Below are positions 25,396 through 35,205 of a stretch of 64,000 bases of DNA, piece after piece. Numbering within the stretch: the first letter of the stretch is position 1; each line of letters opens with the position of its first letter. This DNA is from Caprella mutica (taxonomy: Eukaryota; Arthropoda; Malacostraca; Amphipoda; Caprellidae), in assembly GCA_947561585.1 (NCBI GenBank), contig CANNZV010002589.1, forward strand, positions 44,773 through 108,772. The letters are read 5' to 3'. The position numbers were made by a program, and so were the translations under genes. The notes beneath the pieces are model-generated. The model saw only the letters and a program-made list of their open reading frames with translations, did no database searches and was not told the origin of the DNA.

Positions 25396-25423
25396 TCCTC
25401 AGCGTCTTCACATACCATAGGCA

Positions 25424-26723
25424 ATTGCACTTTTGACAAAACTCACGCTCAGCGCCAAGCAGCATAATTCTGAACGCCAATTTGTTCAGCCCAGGGGTCC
25501 TCGAGATCATCAGCACACTGCAGGAACATGATTTTGATGCGTACATTGTCGGAGGCGCAGTGCGTGACTCCCTCCTCAACATCCGACCCAAAGACTTTGA
25601 TGTGGCCACCAACGCCAAGCCTGAAGAGATTGTGCGTTTGTTTAAACGCTCCAAAATCATTGGTCGACGTTTTAAAATTGTCCATATCTATCATCGCAAA
25701 GACGTCATTGAAGTCACCACTTTTCGCGGCTCACACACCAGCCAGCAGTTGAAGCGTGCACAAACAGACGAAGGCTTATTGCTCTCGGACAATAACTACG
25801 GCTCACTTGAAGAAGACGCACAGCGTCGTGATTTTTCCGCCAATGCGCTGTATTACAATCCCAGCACCAACGAAATCATCGACCATTGCAATGGGTTTGA
25901 TGCCATACAAAATAAGACCTTAGCCATCATTGGCGACCCTGAAACACGTTTCCGAGAAGACCCCGTTCGCATGTTGCGCGCAATTCGCTTACAAGCAAAA
26001 CTGCCCATGCATGTTGACGACGCCACCTACCAAGTGATTTTGACCTTGCAACCACTGTTGCAGCAAGTACCACCAGCCCGTTTGTTTGACGAAATCCTCA
26101 AGCTCATTATGAACGGCTACTCACACCCCAGTTTCCTTGCGCTAAACGATGCGAACTTACTTCAAGAGCTGATTCCAGCAGCTGCACACCACTTTAACGA
26201 CAATGCGGTCATTCAAACATTCTACGCCCATGCATTGATCAACTCCGACAAACGCGTCGCCAATCACCAGCCAATCACACCCAGCTTTTTACTGGCGGTG
26301 TTTTTATGGCCCGAAGTGCAACACAAACTGGCGCAATTAGAGCAACAAGGCCAACAACTGAGCCATCAAGACGCACTGTCGCATGCCATGCATTTCACCC
26401 TCGAAGAACAGCATGCAACCTCCAGCATTCCCAAACGTTTTCAATCCATGATCCGCGAAATTTGGCAGCTGCAATCACGTTTAGCGCGACAACATCAACA
26501 CACCAAAAAAGCCAAAGCGCTGCTCACACACCCTCGTTTTAGAGCCGCCTATGACTTTTTATTACTCAGAGAAAGCAGTGGCGAAAGCGATTCAAACCTC
26601 GCGCCATGGTGGACCAGCTTCCAAACCACCCATGCCGACATCTTAGAAGCCGCAAAGCAAGAACGAGCTCAACTCAACCGACAGCGCGCTAAAAGCAGAG
26701 CCCGACGCACGCGCAAACGCTAG
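25424..26723 (+). pseudogene. pcnB: Poly(A) polymerase I, non-AUG start and one frame break
   Basis: Adds 3' poly(A) tails that promote RNA decay. The nucleotidyltransferase head YIVGGAVRDSLLNIRPKDFDVATNA is followed by RRFKIVHIYHRKDVIEVTTFRG, the DFSANALYYNP block and EDPVRMLRAIRL. The C-terminus is very basic (RARRTRKR). The family N-terminal motif (KQHNSERQFV) lies in a different frame and joins after removal of one C near 25487 (GTTCAGC). In that frame there is no ATG, GTG or CTG between the TAG at 25418 and the conserved region. The only candidates are ATT at 25424 and TTG at 25433. Escherichia coli pcnB is known to start at AUU. folK follows in the usual order. Confidence 0.88.
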
Positions 26724-26741
26724 GCACATGAGACGGACTCC

Positions 26742-27284
26742 ATGAGCGATCACGCAGCATTCAACAACACCGCATACATTGGCTTAGGCAGTAATTTAGG
26801 CGACTCACTGACACTACTCACCCAAGCAACCACCACGATCGATCAGCACCCTGACATGCGCCTGAAACAATGCTCGTCGTGGTATCGAAACCCCGCTCTG
26901 GTGATAGAAACACCAAGCACCGACTCAACCACACCATCAACACACAACGATTACCTCAATGGGGTCATCAAGCTCCGTACACGCTTGTCTCCAATGGCGC
27001 TGCTTGATGCCATGCAACACATTGAGCAACACTATGGTCGTGTCCGCACTGAGGTTCGCTGGGAAGACAGAACCTTGGACTTAGATATCCTGCTCTACAA
27101 CAACGAACGCATGCACTCTGAACGGCTTACCTTACCTCACTCACAGCTTCACACACGTGCGTTTGTACTCTATCCCTTGCACGAGATTGAGCCCGATTTG
27201 ACCTTACCAGACGGTCGCAAACTCAGCAGCCTTCTCGACCAAGTATCCAATAAAGAGTTAGAAAAAATTGACGTTTCAAGCTAG
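26742..27284 (+). CDS. folK: HPPK, folate biosynthesis
   Basis: Transfers pyrophosphate from ATP to 6-hydroxymethyl-7,8-dihydropterin. It is 180 aa. YIGLGSNLGDSLTLL at the N-terminus, SSWYRNPAL, DYLNGVIKL (pterin-site Asn), and the signature WEDRTLDLDILLYNN carrying the two magnesium Asp residues identify it. A 10-residue insert (ETPSTDSTTPSTHNDY) lengthens the loop after the second strand. It lies between pcnB and the deoxynucleoside kinase in a rightward pan/fol cluster. Confidence 0.95.
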   Translation: MSDHAAFNNTAYIGLGSNLGDSLTLLTQATTTIDQHPDMRLKQCSSWYRNPALVIETPSTDSTTPSTHNDYLNGVIKLRTRLSPMALLDAMQHIEQHYGRVRTEVRWEDRTLDLDILLYNNERMHSERLTLPHSQLHTRAFVLYPLHEIEPDLTLPDGRKLSSLLDQVSNKELEKIDVSS

Positions 27285-27322
27285 TATTAGTGCCACACGA
27301 CACAACGCTAAGAATTCTGTTT

Positions 27323-28009
27323 ATGCCTCAACCCAGCAACACCCCCAACGTGAATCTTGACCAGTCACCGCGATTCATTGCGATTGAAGGCTGCATTGGC
27401 GTGGGAAAGACCAGCTTAGCCAAGCGATTGGCCGAGAGCTTAGAATCGGAGCTGCTGCTTGAACAAGCAGAGGACAACCCGTTCCTCGCAAAATTCTACG
27501 CCAACAAAAAAGACACCGCGCTCTCAACCCAGTTATTTTTCTTACTGCAACGCGCAGAACAGTTGAAGGGGTTACATCAGTCTGACATGTTCTCAGTTCA
27601 GCACGTCGCTGACTTCTTGATTGACAAAGACCCCTTATTTGCAAACATTAATCTCTCGACCGATGAATTTGACCTGTATAAGCAAGTGTTTGATAATTTA
27701 ACCATTGAAGCACCTGTTCCCGACCTTGTAATTTATTTACAGGCACCGATCGACGTACTTCAAGATCGGATTCGCAGCCGTGGTCGTCGCTTTGAACAAC
27801 ACATTGATGCGCGTTACTTAGAGCAAATCAACAAAGCATACAGCGAGTACTTTTATTATTATGATGCCTCTCCACTGCTGATCATCAACGTCGCAGAACT
27901 GGACTTTATCAACAATGAAGAACATTATGCGGAACTCGTACAGCACGCACTGACCATTAAATCAGGGCGTCATTACTTTAACCCCACGTTCTTTTCGCGT
28001 CAGGCCTAG
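27323..28009 (+). CDS. Deoxynucleoside kinase
   Basis: A dNK-family kinase of 228 aa that phosphorylates deoxyadenosine, deoxyguanosine or deoxycytidine for salvage. The P-loop is EGCIGVGKTSLAKRLAESL. The family ERS-like region is replaced by SVQHVADFLIDKD, and the LID arginines lie in IRSRGRRFEQHID. LLIINVAELDF is the usual late strand. I prefer the ATG at 27323 to the GTG at 27290 because homologues begin close to FIAIEGCIGVGK. Genes of this family commonly stand between folK and panB in gammaproteobacteria. Substrate choice cannot be read from sequence. Confidence 0.88.
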   Translation: MPQPSNTPNVNLDQSPRFIAIEGCIGVGKTSLAKRLAESLESELLLEQAEDNPFLAKFYANKKDTALSTQLFFLLQRAEQLKGLHQSDMFSVQHVADFLIDKDPLFANINLSTDEFDLYKQVFDNLTIEAPVPDLVIYLQAPIDVLQDRIRSRGRRFEQHIDARYLEQINKAYSEYFYYYDASPLLIINVAELDFINNEEHYAELVQHALTIKSGRHYFNPTFFSRQA

Positions 28010-28018
28010 GAGTTTGTA

Positions 28019-28832
28019 ATGAGTGCACATAAGCCAGGAAAAAAGCATTTCGATCAACACCTTGCAGGCAATGAAACGCAACGGTGAAAAATTCACCTGC
28101 GTCGCAGCCTACGACGCCACGTTTGCCAGCACGCTGTCTGCCGCTGGTGTGCACAGTATTCTGGTGGGCGATTCACTGGGCATGGTGTTACAAGGTCATG
28201 ACAGCACGCTGCCTGTGACCATTGACGACATCGCCTATCACACTCAATGCGTGAAACGCGGCACGTCCTCCGCGTTCATCATCGCCGACATGCCGTTTCT
28301 AACCTACGCCAATGAAGAAGATGCCTTAGCAAATGGTCGAACACTGATGCAAGCCGGTGCTCAAATGTTAAAGCTCGAAGGCAGCCGATGGCTTGCTCCC
28401 ATCATTAAAAAACTCACTGAACAAGGCATCCCCGTGTGTGCGCATTTGGGATTAACCCCTCAATCGGTCAACTTGATTGGCGGTTATCGTGTTCAAGGGC
28501 GAGATGAAAAGCAAGCGACTGAGATGCTGGATGCGGCACTGGAAGCTCAACACGCAGGTGCCAGAATGCTGCTGCTTGAGTGCGTGCCCAACGAACTCGC
28601 CAAACGCATCACCCACGCACTCGACATTCCAGTGATCGGCATTGGGGCTGGCGCAGATACCGATGCTCAAGTATTGGTACTGCATGACATGCTCGGATTA
28701 AACCCGTTCCCTGCGCGTTTTGTGAAAAACTTCTTACAAGGCGACAATCGCAGCATTTTTGACGCGCTGCACGCATACGTTACCGAAGTCGCAGACGGCA
28801 CATTCCCTGCACCAGAGCACAGCTTCGAGTAA
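28019..28832 (+). pseudogene. panB: Ketopantoate hydroxymethyltransferase, frame break at codon 8
   Basis: First step of pantothenate synthesis, transferring a one-carbon unit to ketoisovalerate. AGGAG at 28008 points to the ATG at 28019 (MSAHKPGK). After the run of six A at 28039 the frame differs by one base from the body [27 protein letters not shown], so one extra A explains the break. The body has [38 protein letters not shown] and HLGLTPQSV, giving the metal-binding Asp residues and the catalytic Glu. A GTG at 28023 would be the only start without correction, but it has a poorer position. panC follows 52 bp later. Confidence 0.93.
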
Positions 28833-28884
28833 CCTCACACCGCCTTGCACACGCATCATGTAACCACATCAGACAGGCCATATT

Positions 28885-29737
28885 GTGAAAACATACACCA
28901 CCGCACACGCATTACGTCAAGCCATTGCCGAACAACGCAGCCACAGCCAATCCATTGGCTTAGTCCCCACCATGGGCAATCTACACGAAGGGCATTTAAG
29001 TTTGGTCAAAGCCGCCAAGCAGGCTGGGCATTGGACCGTCGCCACCATTTTCATCAACCCCACACAATTTGCGGCTCACGAAGATCTGGACAACTATCCT
29101 CGAACCGAAGAAGAAGACGCTCGCTTACTCACGGCCACTGGGTGTGACGCACTGTTTCTGCCCTCCACCGAAGAAATGTATCCTTCGGGCTTGAGCAACA
29201 TCACCACCGTATCCACACCCAAGATTACCGATCGCCTGTGCGGAGCAAGTCGTCCAGGACACTTTGACGGCGTCACAACCGTCGTCAGTAAGTTATTCAA
29301 CCTTGTGGGCCTTGACAGCGCATTCTTTGGCGAAAAAGACTTCCAACAATTGGCCACCATTCGCAAAATGTGCGCTGATTTGAACGTACCAATCGACATT
29401 ATTGGCGTCCCCCATCGCACGTGCCGAAGACAACCTTGCCTTGAGCTCGCGCAACGGTTACTTATCCGACGAACAGCGCGCCTTGGCACCTGAAATACAC
29501 CGAGCGCTCACAGCCTGCAAGGCGTCTATAATCGCCGGGGACAGCGATCACCGAGACATAGAAGCGCGCCATGCTCAACAATTAACCACACATGGGTTTC
29601 AGGTTGACTACTTTGAAATTTGCAACGCCGCCACCCTACTTCCCAGCACACCCGAAGACACCTCCTTGGTCATTCTCGCCGCCGCCGCACTTGGCACCAC
29701 ACGATTGATTGACAATGTGACCCTAACATTGAACTGA
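28885..29737 (+). pseudogene. panC: Pantothenate synthetase, one frame break
   Basis: Joins pantoate and beta-alanine with ATP. Starting with GTG at 28885, it shows GLVPTMGNLHEGHLSLVKAA (HxGH-like site), IFINPTQF, CGASRPGHFDGVTTVVSKLFN and FFGEKDFQQL. At about 29408 the run CCCCC shifts the frame. With four C, the protein continues VPIARAEDNLALSSRNGYLSDEQR, the KMSKS-like SSRN region, to the stop at 29737. Restored length is about 283 aa, normal for PanC. Both panB and panC carry single-base homopolymer errors. Confidence 0.93.
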
Positions 29738-29903
29738 GGCCGAAAATACGTCATAATTTGGCTCGTTACTTGAAGCACCACGCGATCAACAGCAACCGTT
29801 TGCATCCCAATCCAACCAGGGTCGGAGTGAGCCAATAACGTGACCAAAGTAATTAATTAAGCGTTTCCGCTTACTGTGTTTTTTAATGTAAAGAGGTACT
29901 GAG

Positions 29904-30284
29904 ATGCAATTGAACATGCTGAAATCGAAACTACACCGCGCTCATGTCACCCACGCTGTATTAGATTATGAAGGCTCATGCGCCATCGATGGCACCCTAT
30001 TAGACCTTGCTGATATTCGTGAAAACGAAGCCGTCACCATCTATAATGTGACCAACGGCGAACGCTTTTCAACGTATGCCATTCGAGCTGAAGAAGGTTC
30101 TGGCATCATTTCAGTGAACGGCGCAGCCGCTCACAAAGCGCAAGAAGGCCACTGTTTGATCATCTGCTCTTACGCGTACTTTACGGAAGAAGAAGCCGAC
30201 CTACACAAACCTCGTCTTGTGTATATGAATGAAGACAACACCGTCAGCCACACCAGTAACGTCATCCCAGTTCAAGTCGCCTAA
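29904..30284 (+). CDS. panD: Aspartate 1-decarboxylase
   Basis: Makes beta-alanine for pantothenate. A 126-aa proenzyme that cleaves itself between Gly24 and Ser25 ([10 protein letters not shown]) to form the pyruvoyl group. Lys9 ([12 protein letters not shown]), Tyr57-region [15 protein letters not shown] and [20 protein letters not shown] are conserved. AAAGAGGTACTGAG precedes the ATG. The 166-bp gap from panC suggests a promoter of its own or a long spacer; no clear one was recognised. A hairpin terminator follows. Confidence 0.95.
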   Translation: MQLNMLKSKLHRAHVTHAVLDYEGSCAIDGTLLDLADIRENEAVTIYNVTNGERFSTYAIRAEEGSGIISVNGAAAHKAQEGHCLIICSYAYFTEEEADLHKPRLVYMNEDNTVSHTSNVIPVQVA

Positions 30285-30302
30285 GCTCAGTCAACCCAGA
30301 AG

Positions 30303-30334
30303 AAGAGGCTGGCCATCCATATGGACAGCCTCTT
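30303..30334. terminator. Terminator between panD and cytochrome b561
   Basis: A 9-bp stem AAGAGGCTG / CAGCCTCTT with a 14-base loop that itself contains CCAT-ATGG. The T run is weak. It ends panD and may also serve the convergent gene. Confidence 0.6.
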
Positions 30335-30435
30335 ATCTCAACGATTCACCTCAACTTTTCGCAACATTCATATCATAACACTCATGCCATCTGCGCCGAG
30401 CATTCTAGATGCGACGGCGGCCGATAAACTCAGAG

Positions 30436-30954
30436 TTACAACATCCGCTTCAGTATGTTCACGCGATCGATTTTGCTGTGCTTAATGACCGCTGCAACGT
30501 GTAAGCCGACCAAACCCAACAACACCCAAGGCAACACTTCGTGCGCACGATGCGCTCGTTTGGCGATCTCTTCATTCTCTCCGATCAAATTCGGCAAGGT
30601 AACGCCAAACACATCCACATCAAAGCCTGCAGCCGACGACATCATATAGCCGCTTACTGGCAGCATTAACATCAGCACATACATTACTCGGTGAAACACC
30701 GCCGCCAACTTAACTTGCCCGTCGGTCAAACCGAAATACGATGGCTTGTGCGCTAAAGAGACCACGACGGTTCGCACACACCACAACACCAATAACAGCA
30801 TGCCAAATGACTTATGCCATGGATACAGAGCATACTTATTCGGTGCATCATCCGGCAATTGATGCATGTACCAGCCGATCGCAATCATCGATAAAATCAA
30901 CACCGACATAAGCCAATGTAGGATTCGAACGGGTAAGGGATACTTTCTTCTCAT
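30436..30954 (-). CDS. Cytochrome b561
   Basis: A four-helix inner-membrane di-haem electron carrier of about 172 aa. Haem-ligand histidines are in RILHWLMSVLIL (helix 1), PWHKSFGMLLL (helix 2), AVFHRVMYVLML (helix 3) and RAHEVLPWVLLGLVGLHVAAV (helix 4), the usual CybB spacing. The start at 30954 (MRRKYPLPV) fits homologues better than the ATG seven codons upstream. It accepts electrons from quinol or superoxide in known examples; partners are not given here. It lies downstream of the SSB-like gene on the same strand. Confidence 0.9.
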   Translation of the reverse strand: MRRKYPLPVRILHWLMSVLILSMIAIGWYMHQLPDDAPNKYALYPWHKSFGMLLLVLWCVRTVVVSLAHKPSYFGLTDGQVKLAAVFHRVMYVLMLMLPVSGYMMSSAAGFDVDVFGVTLPNLIGENEEIAKRAHRAHEVLPWVLLGLVGLHVAAVIKHSKIDRVNILKRML

Positions 30955-31049
30955 TTTATTATTCACAATGAACATCCATATAATTCACATCAGTTAAGGA
31001 ACAGCGGCATGTTACGCGCGTCATTCATTCCGCGCATCGCCAACACACG

Positions 31050-31448
31050 CTATTCGCTGTATTTTTTATAGCCTGCAAGTTCAGGAAAGTCATCGGGGTA
31101 AGCGTCCATCGAAACGCCATCAATCAACTGCATATTCGACACCACCACAATCGACTCCATCCATTTTGCCGCTTTAAACTCAGGATGCTGACGGTGTCGA
31201 TATTCCAAGACGCCTTCAACATACAACTTACACCCTTTGGTGAGTTTATGCGCGCAATATTCAGCCAGCTTATCTTTAAAAACAATGGTATGCCAATCCG
31301 TACTCTGACTGCTCTGCCCGTCTTCGTCATACACTTTACGACGCGTCGCCAAACTCAGCTGCAATACGGCTCGCTGATTAGGGGTATAGCTCAATTCTGG
31401 ATCTTGACCTAGCCAGCCAAGCAGTAATACTTTATTGACTCCGAGCAT
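31050..31448 (-). CDS. Single-stranded DNA-binding protein paralogue
   Basis: A 132-aa OB-fold protein. GVNKVLLLGWLGQDPELSYTPN and STDWHTIVFKDKLAEYCAHKLTKGCKLYVEGVLEYR are the classical SSB blocks, including the aromatic residues that stack on DNA. Unlike the housekeeping SSB it has no long Gly/Gln linker and no terminal DDDIPF. It ends PDDFPELAGYKKYSE, with a DDFP motif internal to the end. It may bind ssDNA without recruiting the usual partners, or serve a specialised repair or uptake role. It is divergent from nothing obvious; P450 lies upstream on the same strand behind a terminator. Confidence 0.82.
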   Translation of the reverse strand: MLGVNKVLLLGWLGQDPELSYTPNQRAVLQLSLATRRKVYDEDGQSSQSTDWHTIVFKDKLAEYCAHKLTKGCKLYVEGVLEYRHRQHPEFKAAKWMESIVVVSNMQLIDGVSMDAYPDDFPELAGYKKYSE

Positions 31449-31498
31449 AGCGACGCATCTTTTATTGTAGTTAATTCCCTCATTCTATCGTCTCGCCA

Positions 31499-31532
31499 TA
31501 AAAAAAGCCAAGTCATCGTCATGACTTGGCTT
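31499..31532 (-). terminator. Intrinsic terminator of the P450 gene
   Basis: AAGCCAAGTCAT, loop CGTC, ATGACTTGGCTT. On the minus strand the 12-bp stem is followed by a run of T (A run at 31499-31506 on +). It lies 27 bases after the P450 stop. Confidence 0.9.
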
Positions 31533-31558
31533 CGTGATATCTCGTACGAGCAATCGAA

Positions 31559-32911
31559 TTACAGTTTATGCAATGTCACTGGCAACTTCTTAGGACGAGG
31601 CAATGGCACCCAATCAAACTTCACTTGGAAGTCTTCTGGCAAGGTGTAACGGTTATTTTTTAACAGCTCAAACATAAACGTTTTCGTCAACATACGTGCA
31701 AAGTGCATTCCAATGCACTTATGCGCACCGCCACCGAATGGGTGATAGCAGTATGGATGCGCCTTATGCTCTTCTCGACCTTCTGTGAAGCGCATCGGAT
31801 CAAACTTAAGAGGGTCGGTCCAATACTTTGGATCTCTTTGATTAAACGCAGATGGCATAAACAAGATGGTGTGCGCAGGAATTCGATGCCCTTCTAGCTC
31901 ACATTCTCGGATGGTGCGTCGCATCGACACGGGAACCGCCGGATGCAAACGCAAGGTTTCATCAAACACCAAGTCCATTGTTTTCAATTCATCTAAACGA
32001 TCGTAGCTGAGCGTGTCTGTGCCCATCGCCAGCACTTCTTCACGCATTTTTTCTTGCCACTCAGGATGCGTAGCCGTGTAATACAATAAGTGATTCAAGG
32101 TACTGGTTGTCGTGTCATGTGCCGCAAACAGCAAGAATAAAATTTGCTTACAAATCACATCATCCTCAAAATAACCGTCGTCTTCGGTTTTTTCTTGAGA
32201 CATATACGTCAACATATCTCGCATCTCGGTTGGACGACGCTCAGGAATTAAATCCTTCAATACACCTAACGCAAATCGCTTGCCTTTCTGACCTCGACCG
32301 TACGCTGTAAACGGAAGTTCTTTACGAACAACACCCAACAGGCCTTCATTAATGTGAATAAACGCCGTGTTGAATTTCTTCGCCAACTCTTTGTCTTCCA
32401 AACCAACAAATACCGTTGACCCAACTTCAAGCAAGGTTTTCTTAACCGCTGGGAAAAACTCAAACTCTGACTCACGGTCCCAGCTGGCAATGTGCTTAGC
32501 CATAATGGGCGACATTCTCTCAACGTACGTTTTCATCGAATCGGTTTTAAATGCCGTTTGCAGCATGCGGCGTTGAATCTTATGATCCGGTGAATCTTGA
32601 CACAACAAACCACCCTCATAGAATACAGCCAGCGTTTCTTTGAAACCCATTTCGTTCGAGAAGTTATTCTCTCTGTTTAACAGAATACGCTGCCAATTGT
32701 CTGGTCCAAGCACAAACACACCAGGATTTGGCAACATTTTCACGCGCGAAATATTGCCCCAATTTTCGTGGTGCTCTTCGACCAATTCAACGAAACGAGT
32801 GACGAAATCAATCATTCTACCTAAATAAGGCAATCCATCGTGCCCTGGGATGTGCGCCAAATCTCTGTTGTCGGGTTGATTGCGATAATCTTCTGAAACA
32901 TCAACACTCAT
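31559..32911 (-). CDS. Cytochrome P450
   Basis: A soluble haem-thiolate monooxygenase of 450 aa. The haem-binding motif is FGGGAHKCIGMHFA, the K-helix ExxR is in DETLRLHPAVP, and the I-helix FAAHDTTTSTLNHLL carries the acid/Thr pair for oxygen activation. The meander region FNQRDPKYW...FDPMRF is normal. AAGGAAA lies 9 bases before the ATG at 32911; the longer open frame upstream has no family similarity. The shape resembles CYP51/CYP120-like bacterial enzymes that act on lipids, sterols or terpenoids, but no substrate can be assigned. No ferredoxin or reductase gene is adjacent. Confidence 0.93.
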   Translation of the reverse strand: MSVDVSEDYRNQPDNRDLAHIPGHDGLPYLGRMIDFVTRFVELVEEHHENWGNISRVKMLPNPGVFVLGPDNWQRILLNRENNFSNEMGFKETLAVFYEGGLLCQDSPDHKIQRRMLQTAFKTDSMKTYVERMSPIMAKHIASWDRESEFEFFPAVKKTLLEVGSTVFVGLEDKELAKKFNTAFIHINEGLLGVVRKELPFTAYGRGQKGKRFALGVLKDLIPERRPTEMRDMLTYMSQEKTEDDGYFEDDVICKQILFLLFAAHDTTTSTLNHLLYYTATHPEWQEKMREEVLAMGTDTLSYDRLDELKTMDLVFDETLRLHPAVPVSMRRTIRECELEGHRIPAHTILFMPSAFNQRDPKYWTDPLKFDPMRFTEGREEHKAHPYCYHPFGGGAHKCIGMHFARMLTKTFMFELLKNNRYTLPEDFQVKFDWVPLPRPKKLPVTLHKL

Positions 32912-33460
32912 AATTATTTTCCTTGCGTATGTTGTTATATCTGCTGCGCTTTTAGTCTTACTTTCACGCCTTACTGTTCGACCGCCAAATTCAAGCACAC
33001 GCCTTTATTTAAGGGAAATGAAAGTATAAGAGAAGCGCTCTAGCACAGCAATTAATTCGGGTTAAGTTTGAATTACCATTTTGTTATTTTAACGCACAAT
33101 CTAGAACACGCTGAGGTTAGATAACCACACCCAATTTCCACACGCAATATACTAAGGTATGCACTCTACTCACACTAAGCCTCTTGATATATGCTCAGAC
33201 ACTGCGCCAAATGGCCTTCACCGCCGAATGTGGTAATGTAAAATATATCACGATATTTCAACCATGTATGTCATCCAACATTCGTCAGCCCGTTCTAGAA
33301 CCACCCATTAAGCCATGTTCAACAAATCTTTTTTTCTACGTGAAATCTCTTAACCTCACCGCAAAGGCTCTATATAATATGTGCCCCACGTAACCGCCAT
33401 TCGTTGCTTTGCTGATTGACTCAATGCAACACGGCTTCTTGCATTATTGGAGCACATGAA
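32912..33460. other. Divergent intergenic region, P450 / aminotransferase
   Basis: About 550 AT-rich bases. The right part holds a good sigma-70 promoter for the aminotransferase (33351-33379). The left part must hold the P450 promoter, but I could not choose one among several AT-rich words. TATATCACGATATT (33245-33258) is a short imperfect palindrome of unknown meaning. Confidence 0.45.
33351..33379 (+). promoter_or_regulatory. Sigma-70 promoter for the aminotransferase
   Basis: TTAACC, 17-bp spacer, TATAAT (perfect -10). Transcription would start near 33386, about 75 bases before the GTG at 33461. Confidence 0.7.
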
Positions 33461-34720
33461 GTGACAGATTCACAGCAACTAGAGCACCAGCTAACTGAGC
33501 AGCTGGAACAATTTAAGGCCAACGACCTGACACTCAATCTGACGCGTGGAAAACCCTCAAGTGAGCAACTGGACTTAAGCAACTCGCTCGATGGAATTTT
33601 ACACCAACACTACAGCACAGATGGCACAGACAGCCGAAACTACGGGGGCTTAGACGGCTTGCCCGCAGTTAAGTCTCTGTTTGCTGATATTTTAAACACG
33701 TCGTCCTCTGACATCATCATTGGCGGCAACAGCAGCCTGACACTGATGCATCAAACGTTGATGTTTGCCCAATTTTTAGGTTTGTTTGACGGCCAAGCTC
33801 CGTGGTCACAGCAAGCCGTGACCCCAAAATTCATCTGCCCTGTTCCTGGCTACGATCGCCACTTTTCAATCTGTACGTCATTAGGCATCGACATGATCAA
33901 CGTCGACATGACCGCCGACGGCCCTGACATGGATACCGTAGAACAACTTATTCGAGATGACGCCAGCATCAAAGGCATCTGGAACGTACCCCGCTTTTCT
34001 AATCCAACCGGCATCACATACTCTGATGCGACGGTCACACGCATGGCACGACTGCCGAAACTGGCCGCCGCATCTGATTTCATAGTCATGTGGGATAATG
34101 CATACGCAATTCACAGCATTGACGACGACGCCATGGCATTGTCGTCCATCGATGAAGCCGCTCAGCTCGAAAACACACAAAATCACATTGCCCAATTCGC
34201 ATCGACTTCAAAAGTCAGCTTTGCGGGGTCGGGCATCAGTGCCTTCGCATGCGGCGCCGACACGCTTGCCAAGTTTAAACAGCATTTAAGCGCCAGCACC
34301 ATTGGCCCAGACAAAGTCAATCAATTGCGCCACATGGCCTTGTTTGGCGATTTCGACGGACTCACAAAGCACATGGAAGCGCATGCCGACATATTAAAAC
34401 CACGCTTTGAACGTGTGTTGACGGCATTGGAACAGACACTGGACAGCGACATTGCCACATGGACCACACCGAAAGGTGGTTATTTCATCTCACTTAATAC
34501 ACGCCCGGGCTTAGCCAAGGCCGTGATTGACATGTGCGATCAAGCAGGGGTACAAATCACACCGGCAGGCGCGACATTCCCATACGGAAAAGATCCAGAA
34601 GATCGCAACATTCGCATCGCGCCCAGCTTCGCATCTCTCGAAGACATCAGCGGTGCGATGGACGTATTGATCACGTGCATCAAATTGGCGACGGTACGTC
34701 AGGAACTTGGGTTAATCTAA
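33461..34720 (+). CDS. Aspartate-type aminotransferase (PF12897 group)
   Basis: PLP enzyme of the less common fold-type I group often annotated as aspartate aminotransferase family. LNLTRGKPSSEQLDLS, SRNYGGLDGLPAVKSLFADIL, GGNSSLTLMHQTLMFA, CPVPGYDRHFSI, VPRFSNPTGITYSD, the PLP Asp in VMWDNAYAIH, and FASTSKVSFAGSGISAF with the Schiff-base Lys are all visible. The start at GTG 33461 (GGAG 9 bases upstream) gives 419 aa; the reading frame opens further upstream without family similarity. Aspartate is the reported substrate in characterised relatives. It stands alone after a clear promoter. Confidence 0.85.
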   Translation: MTDSQQLEHQLTEQLEQFKANDLTLNLTRGKPSSEQLDLSNSLDGILHQHYSTDGTDSRNYGGLDGLPAVKSLFADILNTSSSDIIIGGNSSLTLMHQTLMFAQFLGLFDGQAPWSQQAVTPKFICPVPGYDRHFSICTSLGIDMINVDMTADGPDMDTVEQLIRDDASIKGIWNVPRFSNPTGITYSDATVTRMARLPKLAAASDFIVMWDNAYAIHSIDDDAMALSSIDEAAQLENTQNHIAQFASTSKVSFAGSGISAFACGADTLAKFKQHLSASTIGPDKVNQLRHMALFGDFDGLTKHMEAHADILKPRFERVLTALEQTLDSDIATWTTPKGGYFISLNTRPGLAKAVIDMCDQAGVQITPAGATFPYGKDPEDRNIRIAPSFASLEDISGAMDVLITCIKLATVRQELGLI

Positions 34721-34760
34721 GCGCATGGCTGTGCGTATCAGAGAATGGATACGCACCCGA

Positions 34761-35102
34761 TTACTTACGTGAGCCGATTGAGCCGCCTTTAGAGGTCGGC
34801 AATCGAGTGATATTTGCTCCCAGATTTCCTGAAAACTCGGACACTTTAGGCACGCCCTGCTTCTCCACTTCATCAATACGGATCAGCGCATGAATGGGCA
34901 CATAGCTTCGATTCACACCTGAAAATTCGTTTTTCAACTTCTCTTCACTGGGATCCACAATCATTTGAGACTTTTCATCAAAGAGAATTTCTTCAATCTC
35001 AATGAATCCGTACATCTCACTTTGGAAAATTTGACGAGCATACAGCTCATAGACTTGATCGTGATTTTGAAAAATTACTTTGTAAATTGGCTCATTCGCC
35101 AT
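34761..35102 (-). CDS. DUF1820 family protein
   Basis: A 113-aa soluble protein. PIYKVIFQNHDQVYELYARQIFQSEMYGFIEIEEILFD and SEEKLKNEFSGVNRSYVPIHALIRIDEVEKQG are typical of DUF1820, a small gammaproteobacterial family often found near miaB. Function is unknown. The C-terminus (LPTSKGGSIGSRK) is flexible. It is divergent from miaB and convergent with the aminotransferase. Confidence 0.85.
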   Translation of the reverse strand: MANEPIYKVIFQNHDQVYELYARQIFQSEMYGFIEIEEILFDEKSQMIVDPSEEKLKNEFSGVNRSYVPIHALIRIDEVEKQGVPKVSEFSGNLGANITRLPTSKGGSIGSRK

Positions 35103-35205
35103 AACGACATCAATCCTTCATGTAAATAAGACAATTATAACAACTCCTAAGACACATAAACACTGCGCTGATCAAAACACCCTCATTTGTCATGGCAACA
35201 GACTA

